Shown here piece after piece: positions 24,971 to 36,626 of a stretch of DNA of 64,000 nt; position 1 is the first letter of the stretch, and every line of letters starts with the position of its first letter. The notes under the pieces were generated by a model that worked only from the letters and a program-made list of their open reading frames with translations, made no database searches and had not been told where the DNA came from. The translations under genes and the position numbers were made by a program. The DNA comes from Hofstenia miamia (Eukaryota > Xenacoelomorpha > Acoela). The stretch spans positions 1,674,263 to 1,738,262 of the forward strand of contig SCFE01000026.1 in NCBI GenBank assembly GCA_004352715.1. The letters are read 5' to 3'.

Positions 24971-25307
24971 GTTTTCAGTTGGTGAACAAACAATCAAGTG
25001 GCAAGCAATCAATCAAATGTGGGTTTCTAAACAAATTATTAATTGTAATGATGGTAGTGAAATGATATATGCAAAGAGAACATAACAGGCATGTGGAGAT
25101 TGTGATGGGAGTGAACTAACATCAGGTAAACACCATCAGTATCTAAGTAGAAATGTAAAGTCACTCAGGAACTTGCCTATTTTTACTGATTTAATTATTT
25201 AATTTTCTCATCTGGAATTCTTTCAAATGATGTCAATTTGACATAAGATAGATTATTTCAATCTTAGTTTGTGATATTAATTTAACATCCCCTCAATTTT
25301 GTGCTAT

Positions 25308-25616
25308 TGTAGAATCACAGGTGAGCTCTGGCTACTCCAGCAGTAATGAGAAACTCAAAGGTTAAATCAAAGGTTGCAGAGGCTACCATTGTAGAGAATG
25401 ACCAACATTCTAGCAAAAGAAGAGCATTGGTGGTTCACTGTTTCACTTAAAGAAATAACAGACTATCCATAGAGAACAGACTTCCAGCAGTGACCAATTC
25501 AAACAGCATCACACCAGAGCCATATCCATGAAGCCATCCTTACTTGCCAGGGTGCTCATTGTGTGTCACAAGTATTAATTTCTAGCTCAAATAAACAATT
25601 TATCTCAGAGTTCTAT
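25308..25616 (-). repeat. Truncated extra LTR copy abutting a full LTR
   Basis: It begins TGTAGAATCACAGGTGAGCTC and parallels the first 300 bases of the LTR at 25617, ending at CTCAGAGTTCT. The word CTATTGTAGAATCA occurs at the start of both. This is a partial LTR duplicated head to tail; whether by recombination or assembly is unclear. Confidence 0.8.
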
Positions 25617-26570
25617 TGTAGAATCAAGGGGGAGCTCTAGCTACTCTAGTGGCTCTGGGTAACTCAAGAGTTTAGATTAAAGGTTGCAAAGTCTACCATA
25701 GCAGAGAGCAACCCACATTCCAACAAAACAGTTATGTTGGTGGTTCACCAATTTCCTAACAAACAAAGAAATTCTGTCCCAAAAAGAACTCCAGCAGTGA
25801 CCAACTCACACAGCATCATGCCATCCCTACTTGCCAAGGTGCTAATTGTGTGTCTCTAGTTGTAATTTCTAGCTCAATAAACAATTTATCTCAGAGTTCT
25901 CTTATCTCAGCTCATTTAAATAAATAATGAACAACAGGCACATAATTGCTGTGCAATCATGTTCACCAACAGCATAGTATATTTGCAAGGTGTTAATTTA
26001 AGTGCATGTATGAACAGATCAAATAAAAGATGTTATTCCCTACACCTAACCATAACCTAAAGTGGCCACAATTTGAGCTGTCACCTTTAAAGAGCTATTT
26101 GTCACTCTAGACCCAGTGCAGTTTCCTCCTGAATTGTTGCTGGATCTTACACAATAATTATCATTAACAAATCTTTGATCAACAAAATCTAAAGGGGGTT
26201 AGTAAATAAATAATTGCAAAAGATCAAATGCAATAGAAGGAAGCCAAATTTATTGTATAGCAGAATTTATTGTGTGCTTTGCAACATTGTCTCAGATATT
26301 TATTACAAAAATCTGTAACTTATTACCTGACTTGCTTACAATTTCAAAGCAGAGTTTCCCTTGCAAAGTTAAATGAGCAATCACACATAATTTAAATCAA
26401 GGGGACAAAAACTAACACTATCAAATTAACTACACTCAAAATTCCAAAATTGATTAAAAGAAATTGATACAAATAAGGTAGCAGCAAATCAAAAAGTATC
26501 AAAATGTCAAAAGACATAACACTATTCCAGAGTGCTGAAAATTAAAAATAAGGCGTTGAGTGACTCTACA
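25617..26570 (-). repeat. 3' LTR of the large gypsy-type element (LTR A, 954 bp)
   Basis: It runs from TGTAGAATCA to TGACTCTACA on the plus strand, so both ends carry the inverted TGTAGA...TCTACA signature of an LTR. It is collinear with 41765-42724 throughout, including CAATAAACAATTTATCTCAGAG and GTTTCCTCCTGAA. On the minus strand its start is preceded by a purine run (26571-26582), which fixes it as a 3' LTR. Near-absence of CG and many differences from the other LTR indicate age. Confidence 0.85.
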
Positions 26571-26582
26571 TGCCCCCCATTG
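26571..26582 (-). promoter_or_regulatory. Polypurine tract
   Basis: On the minus strand the sequence CAATGGGGGGCA directly precedes the LTR start TGTAGAGTCA. A G-rich purine run at this place primes plus-strand DNA synthesis in LTR retroelements. Confidence 0.65.
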
Positions 26583-26832
26583 CTGGGTAAACTTGTGGTA
26601 GGAGCCTTAACTGTGGGACCTGCCAGGTGCTTTTGTGAGTAGTTAAGATCAAGGCAAGGAGGCCCCATTGGGACACCCTGAAGNNNNNNNNNNNNNNNNN
26701 NNNNNNNNNNNNNNNNNNNNNNNNNNNNNNNNNNNNNNNNNNNNNNNNNNNNNNNNNNNNNNNNNNNNCCCCCCATTGCTGGTTAAACTTGTGGTAGGAG
26801 CTTAACTGTGGGACCTGCCAGGTGCTTTTGTG
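26572..26832. repeat. 60-bp duplication on both sides of an 85-N gap
   Basis: CCCCCCATTGCTGG with TTGTGGTAGGAGC and GGACCTGCCAGGTGC occurs at 26573-26633 and again at 26769-26830; the gap is 26684-26768. The two versions differ by small indels. Confidence 0.85.
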
Positions 26833-26853
26833 TCTCCTCTATCATCTCTGTGG

Positions 26854-29800
26854 CTAAAATGTCATCCCATGACTTGACTTCAGCATACTGGGGTCACTGG
26901 GTGATCTGCATAAGGGTTTCTCTTTGTGTAACCTCCTCACTTCTTTGGCAGAAAACTCAATCTCCAGTAAATGGGCACTGATCAGACAGTTTCTCCTTAG
27001 GCAATTAAGCCTCTGTGTGAAGATGTTGTAAAACCTTTTGTAAAGGTGAAGGCCTTTCAGTGCAATCATCAGCATCATGAGTTCATCAGTATCAGAGGTG
27101 TGGGCATCTTTAGGATGGATACTGGTGTGAGGATAAAAGTGAGTAAAGACCTCTCAGAGTGACCCCATGTGTGTCCCATGGACCATAAAAATTGAGCAGT
27201 ACTTGTTGACCTGCTGCAGTGTCATTTCTTTGGGTCCTGTGACCTTGGCTAGTAGCATGGTAATGATCTCAATGCACTTTGTGACATTGTAATACTGGGT
27301 GAGAGTCTCTATGTTATTGATCCACATGAGATTGCCTGATGCCTGGAAGAGGATAAGGATATGGGGTCCAACATCATGATCTTGTTGTGCACCTTTGTTA
27401 ATTGGGTAGAGATTGGTTGGTCCTTTTGAAATATGTCTTTGATAGTTAGTTTGCCATTGATGAACACGTGTTTGGGGTTTCCACCTTCAAGTAAAGTGTT
27501 TCTGGTATCCTTGTATTCCTTTGTCTGCATGGCCTTGTTGATTTTGGATGCAGTCAAGATGTAGTTGATGGAGTTGGCGAGGTGTGCAGAGACTTTCCTT
27601 CACCTCTTCTTGATGTGCCATGGTGGTAGAATAAGGGGAGTCATGATACACAGCAGAGGAATGCAGAGCAGATTGTGTTTATCCACATGGTCTTCAACAT
27701 TATCTAGTGCAACTTTTTCTTGTAATGTAGTGGTCCCAATAGTAACTGGATAATTTATCTTAGCATCCTTAATTGAATCCCAAAACTAGCTGTGGAGTCC
27801 ACACTTGTGGAGCTTGCTGATTTGTGAATTCAAGATCTGAAGATGGGAGGTGGTGCATTCTACATCAAGGGCTATTTGTCACCAAGGTGATTGTAGAAGC
27901 ACAAGTTCCTCTTTGGTGAACATCTCAGTGAGGCACCATTTCATCAAGCCTAATATGTTGTTATCTTGGTTCTGTTCAATTACATGACTAGTGATAGAGA
28001 GCTTCTCAGCAAACTTCTTGGGGTGGTGCTCAATTGTCAGAATCCTTTCATCCTCTGTAATAGACCAAGCTGGTGAAGGTATGAGGGAGCTTGCAACTCC
28101 TGAGAACTAACATGTTGTTAGCTTCAATTAGCACTTGTGTGCCAGGGGACACTTCAACTGCACTTGATGCCAGCAGCTCTTCCTCACAGTAAAACTGTTT
28201 GGGTGAGCACATCATTTCCTTGATGACTGTGATTGGAATAATCACACCATCTTTAGCAGCTTGTCTCTGTGTCTCTGATAACTTACTGTATCCACACTCC
28301 AGATAATTCATCTTTTCTAGTCCAAACAAGACATCTGTCTTCATGTGCACATCATAATGAGCCACTAGCTCAAGAAACCATTGAGTCAACCCAAGGTTGC
28401 AGCAGATCAAATGGCTAGTACAGAGGGGTGCATTGTCAAACTTGAGAGATGGGAATTTTGTTTCAGCTGTAGCTCCCCACATGTACTTCCAGAGGGTTTA
28501 AGAAAGGATGTTGAGGTTGGCAAAAGCAACACCCATGCAGTTGACAATCATTTGCAGAGTAATGCATCCTAACAGGCTGTTGGCTCCAATGAGGTGAGTG
28601 TAAAACTTTTCAAATCTTTCCATTGCCTTTTTGGTCTTCCTGGGTGAAAACAGGTGAGAAAGAGTGAAGTAATCAATTTTTTATCTTCCATGAAGCAGGG
28701 CAGATGGCCAACTCATGCATACATTTTCTAGCTAGGTACTCTTGGGCACTTCAATCAAGTGGGAGCTGGATGTGTGGGTCTTGCATTAAGAAGATGGCTA
28801 GAACCCAAACAGCTCTAAAGGATTGGATAGGTGGTGCAAACTTTTCTGAAAACAAATGTTCTGCAAAATTCTGGTGGTCCTGAGATGTGTATGCCATGTG
28901 GAGCTTGAACAGGAGCCTCTCAACTGATCTGGAATACTGCGACATAGGGCTGTGGATATTAATAGTGGGCTAAACAGACTCAGGGTTCCTATCTGCCTTA
29001 AGGTTGTTCCAGACTTCATCAATTTCTGCCAGCATTGCTGAGCTCTGGGAGAATGCAAAACTAACATGCATATTTGTGACTAATGCAAGACTGGGCCAGT
29101 TAGCTGAAATTGATTCCAGTGTCTGCAACTGGGTAACAGTGTCAATGATTAATCTAGTGTAGGTATCTTCTTGCACAATAAGAGATTGGTGTAAATAAGT
29201 TTCATTATCAAAAAAATGCTGAACTGGTACATACTGATGGGGCAGTAATAAGGGGTGTACAGTATCATGAAATTTTCCATCCAGAAGTGGAGGTTAACAA
29301 TGTCCTCTGGAATCTCATCTTGAAACTCCTCCTTAACAAACATCACCAGCCAGATGTTCTTGACTTTAGCTAACCTGAATGTGATCTCAATCTTTCCCAT
29401 GATCTTGGGTTGAGTAATCTCACCAACTTGGAAGAAATGAGCGACTAGTAAATTCTCAAAGTCAATATTAATGCATTCAAATATTTGAATGGCTTGCTTG
29501 TTGTTGAGGAACTGACACAGGTGTGTCAGGTTGAAATCTTCATCAAACATAGTGTGGATGGTGCTCCACCAATAAGGCCTGCTTAGTCCTCTGGGCATTT
29601 TAGAGTCATAGCATATAATTGTGTTAACCTTAGGCCTATGCTCTGCATTGATAAGAAATGGAATAAGGTCCACTGAGCATGTGAGATTCTTTATATTTTA
29701 AGTCCAGTGTAGCTTGTTTCTTGTTTCTTCCAACAGGTTGTCATGCACAAAACTAATGGCTTTGGGGGTTGCTATAAAATATGAAAGTAATGTTTCATCT

Positions 29801-29908
29801 CCTACCTTAGAAACTTTGCACTGCTGTTCTTCATTTCATTGGAACCTAATGCCTGTAGAGGCATGTGATGAAGGGCCAGGACTAGAGGGGGTTATCAAGT
29901 CACTGTGA
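26854..29908 (-). pseudogene. Unidentified third coding region of the large LTR element (ORF3)
   Basis: Between integrase and the 3' LTR the minus strand stays largely protein-like for about 3 kb, in overlapping open segments 29673-29149, 29176-28970 and 28945-28751 (same frame, one TAG between), 28482-28048, 27557-27309 and 27078-26854. Together they would span roughly 1,000 residues. Visible words include KMPRGLSRPYWW, LAKVKNIWLVMFVKEEF, SANWPSLALVTNMHVSFAF and KGLHLYKRFYNIF. I see no signal peptide, furin site or transmembrane pattern typical of an envelope, no RT or nuclease motif, and no zinc finger. Gypsy-type elements often carry an env-like or accessory gene here. Function unknown; the copy is broken by stops and frameshifts. 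Confidence 0.5.
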
Positions 29909-29989
29909 GGTGTTTGTGTGTTAGCACTTAAGGTAACACTTAAGTTACCAAAGGGCACTCTGTACTTACTCAACTCCTTGGATTCCTGA

Positions 29990-30105
29990 GGGGCTATTTG
30001 GCGCCCCAAGTAGTCATCTAAGGTCCACTCCCAAGGGACTATTTGGCACCCCAAGTAGTTGTGGGAATTGCACTCCCAAGGGGCTATTTGGCACCCCAAG
30101 TAGTC
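29990..30105. repeat. Three 45-bp units with GGGGC...GCCCC hairpins
   Basis: GGGCTATTTGGCGCCCC, GGGACTATTTGGCACCCC and GGGCTATTTGGCACCCC start at 29991, 30035 and 30081, each followed by AAGTAGT. Each unit can form a small hairpin. The array separates integrase from ORF3. Confidence 0.85.
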
Positions 30106-30289
30106 ACACAGTCTGCTACTTGAGTCCTCCTGCGTCCTTCTTCTCTTTCTGGGTAAGCTCTCATCTGCTCAGTGAGGGGTGTCAGCTTGGCTTCACTCCT
30201 CATGGGGGTTGTGTCATTCCCTCACTCATCTTCTTGTGGGCAGTTGATTTTCAGTTCTTTTCATCTGTTACAGCTTAGTTTCCTAAACA

Positions 30290-31480
30290 GAAAGATTAAT
30301 TAAGTTCCCCATCCTGGGTATTTAAATGATCTAGGTATGCTTGGTCCCTAACTTTACATTTAGGCAAAATATGAGTAGCAGTAATGTTGCTACTATTACT
30401 GGGATTAGTATTATACTCAACCTCAGAGTGGTCATCTTCCTCACATTCAGTGAGGTTAGGATAATTCTCAAATTCATTTACTCCATCATCAACAAGTGAA
30501 AATTCACTAGTGGAGTTAATGATGACATTACTAATATCCTTAATGGTTTGTTTGAGCCATTGAAAGTGGGTGAATGTCCCATTATTTAGTAGATATCAGT
30601 GGTGTTCCAACACCTTTGTGACAGTGAATGGACCCTGCCAATTAGTGGCAAGCTTTTGCATCTGATGTGCATCAGTGATCTGGCAAGGAAAGTATGCAAA
30701 AACTTTGTTTCTAACCTTGTGAAGTTCATCATACAACTTGTGATTGATATTCCACCTTTAACAGATAACAAATTGATTGGTATTCCAACAGATAGTTAAA
30801 TGCTCTTCTTGAAATTCATGTAACATATGGTTCACAAAATTCTCTAATGTAAGTTTATTGTAATCTGGAAACATAATTGAAAAGGGCATACCTGCCTCTC
30901 AGCCAAACATAGCCTTAAAAGGACTAACCTTAGTAGTGGTGTGTATGGCAGTGTTGTAGAAGTACTCCACTGCTTCAATGACATGTTTCCAATTTCTGCA
31001 GGCTGTGTGGGCAAGGGCAACTCAGATTAACTTGATAACAGTATGATTAAGTCACTTGACCACAGTGGTAAATTCATGCAAGATCTTGAGTTCTTTCATT
31101 AGGGTTTCCATAAGAGGGTTCTCAAATTGAGGGCCACAATCTGAGATTAGGTGCTCCATAGGCCCAAACTTGAGGACCCATTCTTTGATCACATTTTCTC
31201 TGATAACCTTGGCTGTTGTAGTGTTGAGGGGGATGAGTTGAGCATATTTTGTAAAGTGTCTATGAGTATGAGGAGGTACTGGTACCCCTCCTCATCATGA
31301 GAGAGCTTCTTGATATCCAAGTGAACAACTTTGTTTGTCTGTTCAGTAGCTCTGCTGTGAAGCTCAGCTCACTGCTCTGGGAAATGTCCTGCTCCCTGTA
31401 ACAGACAGTCTGAATGATGCCTAGATGGCCTTTCTCATGTATTTTCCATACAAATCTCTGTGAAAGTACTCAGGAACTGC
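30290..31480 (-). pseudogene. Integrase of the large gypsy-type element
   Basis: On the minus strand, HEKGHLGI at about 31440 fits the HH half of the zinc-binding domain. The core contains HFTKYAQLIPL (about 31240) and HLISDCGPQFENPL (about 31150), equivalent to the second catalytic Asp block. Further on is FYNTAIHTTTKVSPFKAMFG, then near 30640 WQGPFTVTKVLEHH, the GPY/F module of chromovirus-like and other gypsy integrases. The order after RNase H identifies Ty3/gypsy rather than copia. Several stops and frame changes break it. Confidence 0.75.
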
Positions 31481-31483
31481 TAA

Positions 31484-32235
31484 TCAACTGTTTTGGCTTT
31501 GTGTGTAAAGTAGGCCTGCCTTGGTGAGCTTCCAGTTAAAACGGAAATATCTGTTAGCAACAGGGCTGAGTATATAGCTGTCCTTATTCAACTTGGCTGT
31601 GATCTTGCTTAGTACTTTATCATGCTGCTGGTGATGCACAATTTCCTTTTCTGTGATTTCTTCCTTTACCAAAATAGGGAGGATCTCATTTCCATTTTGG
31701 TCCACATTCATCTCAGGCAGACACTCATAATCACTGAATGGGATAAATCTGAACAGTGTCATCTCTCTGGGTGGCTTACAGAGATCATGCTCATAATGTG
31801 GGAGAGCAGTCCAGTAATCTGTGTTGTTGTGCAGTCTCCCTGGATGATGTTTGATCAAAAAAGTAAAATCATTCAGGTACTCTATCCATTGGGCAACAAT
31901 GTTAGACTTGTCCCTGGAAAATTTCTTTAGCCATGCAAGCACTGAGTTGTTGATATGCACAGTAAATTGGCAACCCAAGAGGAAGAAGTGAAACTTCTTC
32001 AGGCTCTTGACTAAGACAAGCATCTCAGATTTGGTCATGCCATAATTGAGCTCAGCATTACAGAGCTTGCAGCTAAAGTATTAGATGGGGCTCTCTTTCC
32101 CATCAATTATCTGGCTGAGCACACTGTGGATAACAACAGAACTATTGTTGCAATCAATGAGAAATTCCTTCATATAGTCCAATGTGCTTAGGCTGGGAAT
32201 TTTTCTAAGTTCTTTCTTAACATTATCAAGCTCTT
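31484..32235 (-). pseudogene. RNase H domain, large gypsy-type element
   Basis: The domain starts with FLIDCNNSSVVIHSVLSQ at the end of the 32716-32081 segment and continues in 32038-31484 with SEMLVLVKSLKKFHFFLLG, NNSVLAWLKKF, IVAQWIEYLNDFTF and KHHPGRLHNN. These match TDAS..GxGAVLxQ, KE.LA.V..., TDH..L.WL, and HRPG..N.DALSR of gypsy RNase H. The expected Asp in TDH is Asn here and DAL is altered (DYWTAL), so active-site residues are lost. Confidence 0.8.
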
Positions 32236-32818
32236 TTTGCTTGCTCCAGCTCCATTTAAATTCAACTTTGCACTGTAGTAGGTTAGAAATGTGTCTCATC
32301 CTATTAGCTAGTTCCAAGATAAAGGCACCATAGTATTTCAAGAATCCCATGAGTTGTTGCATGTCCTTACAAGAACAGGGAGTCTCAATCTTATCAAGAT
32401 GGTCCTTTGCATCATTCTTAATGGAGATATGACCAGGTTTGAGGATCCTTCCCAAAAAGGTAATGTGAGGCTGTGACAAGGAGCACTTGTTCCCATTGAC
32501 TTGAAGGCTGGACTCATATAGCAAGCAGAGAGTGCACCCAAGCCTTTCCAAGTGTTCTGAGAATGTATTACCAGTGACAAGAATATTGTCCATATAGGCT
32601 GTTATGCCTGGCTCAAGTACATTAGTGCCATTTTGAGCATGTGAGTAACATAGCACTGAAACAATGTGGGGCATTGCAGAGCCTGAATGCCATGTACTTC
32701 CATTCAAAGAGGCCATACAGAGTTATGAATGAAGTCTTTGAGATGTCAGCAGGCTTCATTGGCACCTGCCAATATGGTTTGCACAGGTTGATGCAGCTGA
32801 ATAACTTGTATCAGCTAG

Positions 32819-33820
32819 TGTAGCATCTGCTACCAAGCTTTAACAGAGAGTAAATTATTCCTTTAAATCATTGTTCCTTGTTATATGCAGGTAGGGATGT
32901 ACTGATGTTAACTTTTTACTCTGACATGAGATACATTATCATTAACCTTTGTTTAACTTAAAGTAACTCAATACTGTTTAGGCATACCACTATTGCAGTT
33001 CTTCTCCATGATTTGGCTATGGCCTCCAGCTGAATTTGATCTCTGAATCAATCCACATGTGCCTCCATCATTGATCAAGTAGCTCCAAGTCTCAGCTCAT
33101 CAAAGCACTTATGTGTTCCCTATCCTAACTCAGTGCAGGTCTCAATGCTGTTTGTAACTGACTTAAACTCAATTTGTAATGTCCGATCTGATACTTTGCA
33201 ACCTGGCAATGTCACTAGCTGCTTAATAGCCATTACCAAAAACTATTGGCTTTAATTAATATAATCACTTACAGCTTCCTAACTTACATTTAAATAACAG
33301 TACATGCTCAGTCTATTTATCTGTCTATTTATAGGTCACCTAATTTGACAGTGTAATACAGATACAACCTACAGTAGGCTATCCAGCCATATCTCTGATA
33401 TCAATTACTTAATACATGCAAACAAATGAATCAATAGTCAGATAAACAGAGGAAAACTCCTATTTGTACACCTAAACTAAATGCAGGTTCATGGCTTGGT
33501 TCAAGGACCCTCAAATTGCTCCTGATGTGTGCCTAAACCACTACTACTGCATTTACCATTTAGCTTGACATTGATCAATAATAAGCAAACCAAGTTAAAT
33601 CTAAGCATAAGATTTCCAAAGAATTTACTTCAACAGTTTTTCAAATTGAATTCTGCTCTTTTTATACTATAATTCAAAAACTACCTGTCTTTTGAAATTT
33701 GAATTTAGTTCGTCTGTGAAAATGGCTAAAAATAATGGAAATGATTTTGCCCCCTTCATTTAGTCATATTATTTGTTGACAAGTACTAATTTGCTATTTT
33801 GTTCTTTGGATTATGCTACA
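32819..33820. mobile_element. Solo LTR (1,002 bp) inserted in the RT
   Basis: It begins TGTAGCATCTGC and ends TTATGCTACA, giving an 8-bp perfect inverted TGTAGCAT...ATGCTACA terminus with TG...CA ends. The tetramer CTAG flanks it on both sides (32815-32818 and 33821-33824). RT coding resumes directly across the site. A partial second copy lies at 43262-43786, sharing the palindromic box CTATTTATAG and GGTCACCTA. No internal region is present, so recombination between LTRs left a solo LTR. Confidence 0.85.
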
Positions 33821-34191
33821 CTAGTGTCATAAAGGAGGTCCTTGATGTATGGAAGTGGATATGCATCCTTTACTGTAACATCATTGAGCTTTTTGAAGTC
33901 CACACAATGGCGGAGCTTGTCACCTTGTTTAATAAAGATGGTGGGAGCTGCGTAGGGGCTATTGCTAGCCTGAATAATGCCACTCTCTATGAGGTTGCTC
34001 AAGATCATTTCATATTCTTTTCAGAGGTTTTCCAGTACTCTTGTAATGGGTAGGTGAATTGGATAATCATTCTTAGTTGCAATGGAATGCTGCTCACCAA
34101 CAGCCTGGCCAATGCTGATTGAACTGTAATTGAAGACCTCATGATGCTGCCAGAGCAAATGAGAAAGTGACTCATGCTCCTGAGAGCTAAG

Positions 34192-34589
34192 NTTGCAGTT
34201 CTTCTCCATGATTTGGCTATGGCCTCCAGCTGAATTTGATCTCTGAATCAATCCACATGTGCCTCCATCATTGATCAAGTAGCTCCAAGTCTCAGCTCAT
34301 CAAAGCACTTATGTGTTCCCTATCCTAACTCNAAGATGGTGGGAGCTGCGTAGGGGCTATTGCTAGCCTGAATAATGCCACTCTCTATGAGGTTGCTCAA
34401 GATCATTTCATATTCTTTTCAGAGGTTTTCCAGTACTCTTGTAATGGGTAGGTGAATTGGATAATCATTCTTAGTTGCAATGGAATGCTGCTCACCAACA
34501 GCCTGGCCAATGCTGATTGAACTGTAATTGAAGACCTCATGATGCTGCCAGAGCAAATGAGAAAGTGACTCATGCTCCTGAGAGCTAAG
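34192..34589. repeat. Scrambled duplicate blocks between single Ns
   Basis: 34193-34331 copies 32993-33131 (part of the solo LTR), and 34333-34589 copies 33935-34191. Single Ns at 34192 and 34332 mark the joins. This looks like assembly patching, not biology. Confidence 0.85.
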
Positions 34590-34613
34590 ATGCGGATGCA
34601 TCCACTCATTTAC

Positions 34614-35395
34614 AGGGGGGATCCGAATGTTGTCACTTGGCTCCACCAAATCATGAATGGCAATTAATATCAGTGAACAAGTGGCACCCTGGAATTCCAG
34701 ATGAACCGGAGTTGCAACAAGTTTCAGTTGAGATGGGTCTATTTTAACCAGAGAATCACAACTATTTAGAATGGTAACACATGTCCTTCCTTTAGAGACA
34801 AGACTGAGGCAGGGGGAGAAGTTAACTCCACAGAAGCATTTTCCCTTAAGTCCAGAGATCATAACATTGCCAGTGTAAGCAGAGTTGGTGGTGACAATGA
34901 TGAGGCTCCACAATCACATGTTCAGAAAAACTCAAAGAGATGACCTAGCTGGAGACTGTGCTAAGTTCTTGCTGACAATTGCCCTCTCTGATAGAGATTG
35001 TGTTATTACCATAATCAATAATACATGAATTCTGTTCAAGAAAATCATTTCCCAAAATTATGTCATATGGGAGCAACTGATTGCAAGTATTGATGACAAT
35101 TAGATCAACAATGAATAGTTCCTGCCAAATGCATAACTCTAGGTTTGGTATGTGGCCTTTGAGTGAGAGGGAATTTCCAGAAGCATCCAGCAGACATCCA
35201 GTAGATGGAAGTAAGTCTTTTCATGACAGGCACAAGTTAGAACAACAGGAGTTGCTAATTATCAAGGCTGAGGCCCTGGTATTGATGGTGACATTTATCA
35301 AAGATCTATTTATATCTATTGGGATAACATTAGTATGCAACAGCAAAGTGATTACCAGAATTTCATGCTCATGTTTTTAGGAGGCAGTGCTCCAA
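34614..35395 (-). pseudogene. Retroviral-type aspartic protease region, inactive
   Basis: The minus strand near 35266-35283 reads INTRASALI where gypsy proteases have (V/I)DTGAS..I; both the catalytic Asp and the Gly are replaced. LPYDIILGNDFL at about 35050 matches the conserved hydrophobic-hydrophobic-G-x-(D/N)-(F/W) flap-end block. The region continues into the linker before RT (MWSLIIVTTNSAYTG...). Stops occur in between. Confidence 0.7.
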
Positions 35396-36425
35396 CTAAT
35401 TTAACTGAGGAACTGAGCTGACAGGTGACTCAGGAGAACATTGGCACTGAGATTTAGTGTGCCCTTTCTGGCCACAGTGAAAGCAATAAGTCTTTTTGAG
35501 TTCTATTTTCACGGTGGAAGCAACAGTGCTTGAGGAGGCAGGAGTTTTCAGTGAAGAAGAACCAGCCTTGAAGTCTCTGGCATCCTTATCAATATGAGTA
35601 GTGTTGTGCAACATATATATACTTATAGCCTTACATATAATTAGGCTGAGATTGTCTTCAGGATCACACTTGCTTCAAATACTCAGGGGTGAGCTTGCTT
35701 AAACAAAACAGTCTTTCCACCTGCTTGATGTACATGCAAACTTCATCACCCCTTTTAAATGAGAGATCACAAAGTAGTGTCTTATACTGAATTATTGATA
35801 TGGGGGCCTTGTAATGGTCCTTGAAATATCCAATAAGAAGTTAAAAATTAGTCTTCACGTCCCAATCCAGCATCATGTATTGATTGTAAATGAGACCTTG
35901 AAGGTAAGTGGGGAATTGAGCAATGGTGGCATCTTGTGTAGCCTTATACTGCTGCATGGTTAACTTGAAGAGAAAGAACCATTCTTAAAAAGATTGTGAG
36001 ATTTTGTCAATCTTTCCAGTGAATTTAGGTAGTATCAAATGATGATTAAATAAGTTGGCAGTTTTGGCACTGACAGCAGTCGTGGGTAGGATCAATTGAG
36101 TAAAGTGAGGGCCACTCTTTAGAGTGGATGTGGAAAGATCACATGACTGTGGTGGAGAGATCAGAGTTACAACAGTGGGGGTAACACAATTGTTTACAGG
36201 TGCAAGAGGCAAAACAGTCACACTTGGCACAGACAAACCTGGAGCAGCAACTGTAGTCAACATGGGAACTTGAGTCAAAGCCAACTGCATGAAGGTGGGT
36301 TCTCCAGCTGTGAATGAAGTAGCAAGGGTAACAAATTGCAGCATCAATGGTGTAGAGGATGCAACTATGGGAATGCTCAGAAGTTGAGCAGAATTCATTT
36401 TAAAAACTTGTTCAGAAAAGCACAT
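35396..36425 (-). pseudogene. Gag of the large gypsy-type element
   Basis: The C-terminal segment (35614-35396) has a CCHC zinc knuckle, CFHCGQKGHTKSQC (C-x2-C-x4-H-x4-C). Upstream, FKRGDEVCMYIKQVERLF near 35740 resembles the capsid C-terminal block of gypsy Gag, and the first segment (36425-35985) is a Pro/Thr/Val-rich N-terminal part ending LPKFTGKIDKISQSF. Frame breaks lie at about 35985 and 35640. Its start is uncertain because a gap with duplicated sequence follows at 36451. Confidence 0.7.
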
Positions 36426-36626
36426 ATGAAGAAATTTACACCAGTGTGTTNNNNNNNNNNNNNNNNNNNNNTGGGTTCTCCAGCTGTGAATGAAGTAGCA
36501 AGGGTAACAAATTGCAGCATCAATGGTGTAGAGGATGCAACTATGGGAATGCTCAGAAGTTGAGCAGAATTCATTTTAAAAACTTGTTCAGAAAAGCACA
36601 TATGAAGAAATTTACACCAGTGTGTT
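36297..36626. repeat. 155-bp duplication across a 21-N gap
   Basis: TGGGTTCTCCAGCTGTGAATG through AGTGTGTT occurs at 36296-36450 and again from 36472. The gap is 36451-36471. Copies appear identical. Confidence 0.9.

Larger units (their letters stand above)
32236..34610 (-). pseudogene. Reverse transcriptase of the large gypsy-type element, split by a solo LTR
   Basis: Fingers: LLWQHHEVFNYSSISIGQ, then SGIIQASNSPYAAPTIFI, CVDFKKLNDVTVKDAYPLP (34600-33825). Palm and thumb: SCINLCKPYWQVPM, FRLCNAPHCFS, AYMDNILVTG, HLERLGCTL, FLGRILKPG, LMGFLKYYGAFI (32815-32240). The two halves are separated by the LTR at 32819-33820. The catalytic YxDD box reads YMDN, so the second Asp is lost. Frame breaks occur near 34420 and 32720. 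A spurious duplicated block (34192-34332, 34333-34589) also sits in the fingers. Confidence 0.85.

Noticed and set aside
26854-29908. Reading the third coding region as a retroviral-type envelope
   Set aside because: No signal peptide, cleavage site, fusion peptide or membrane anchor could be seen; position alone is not enough.
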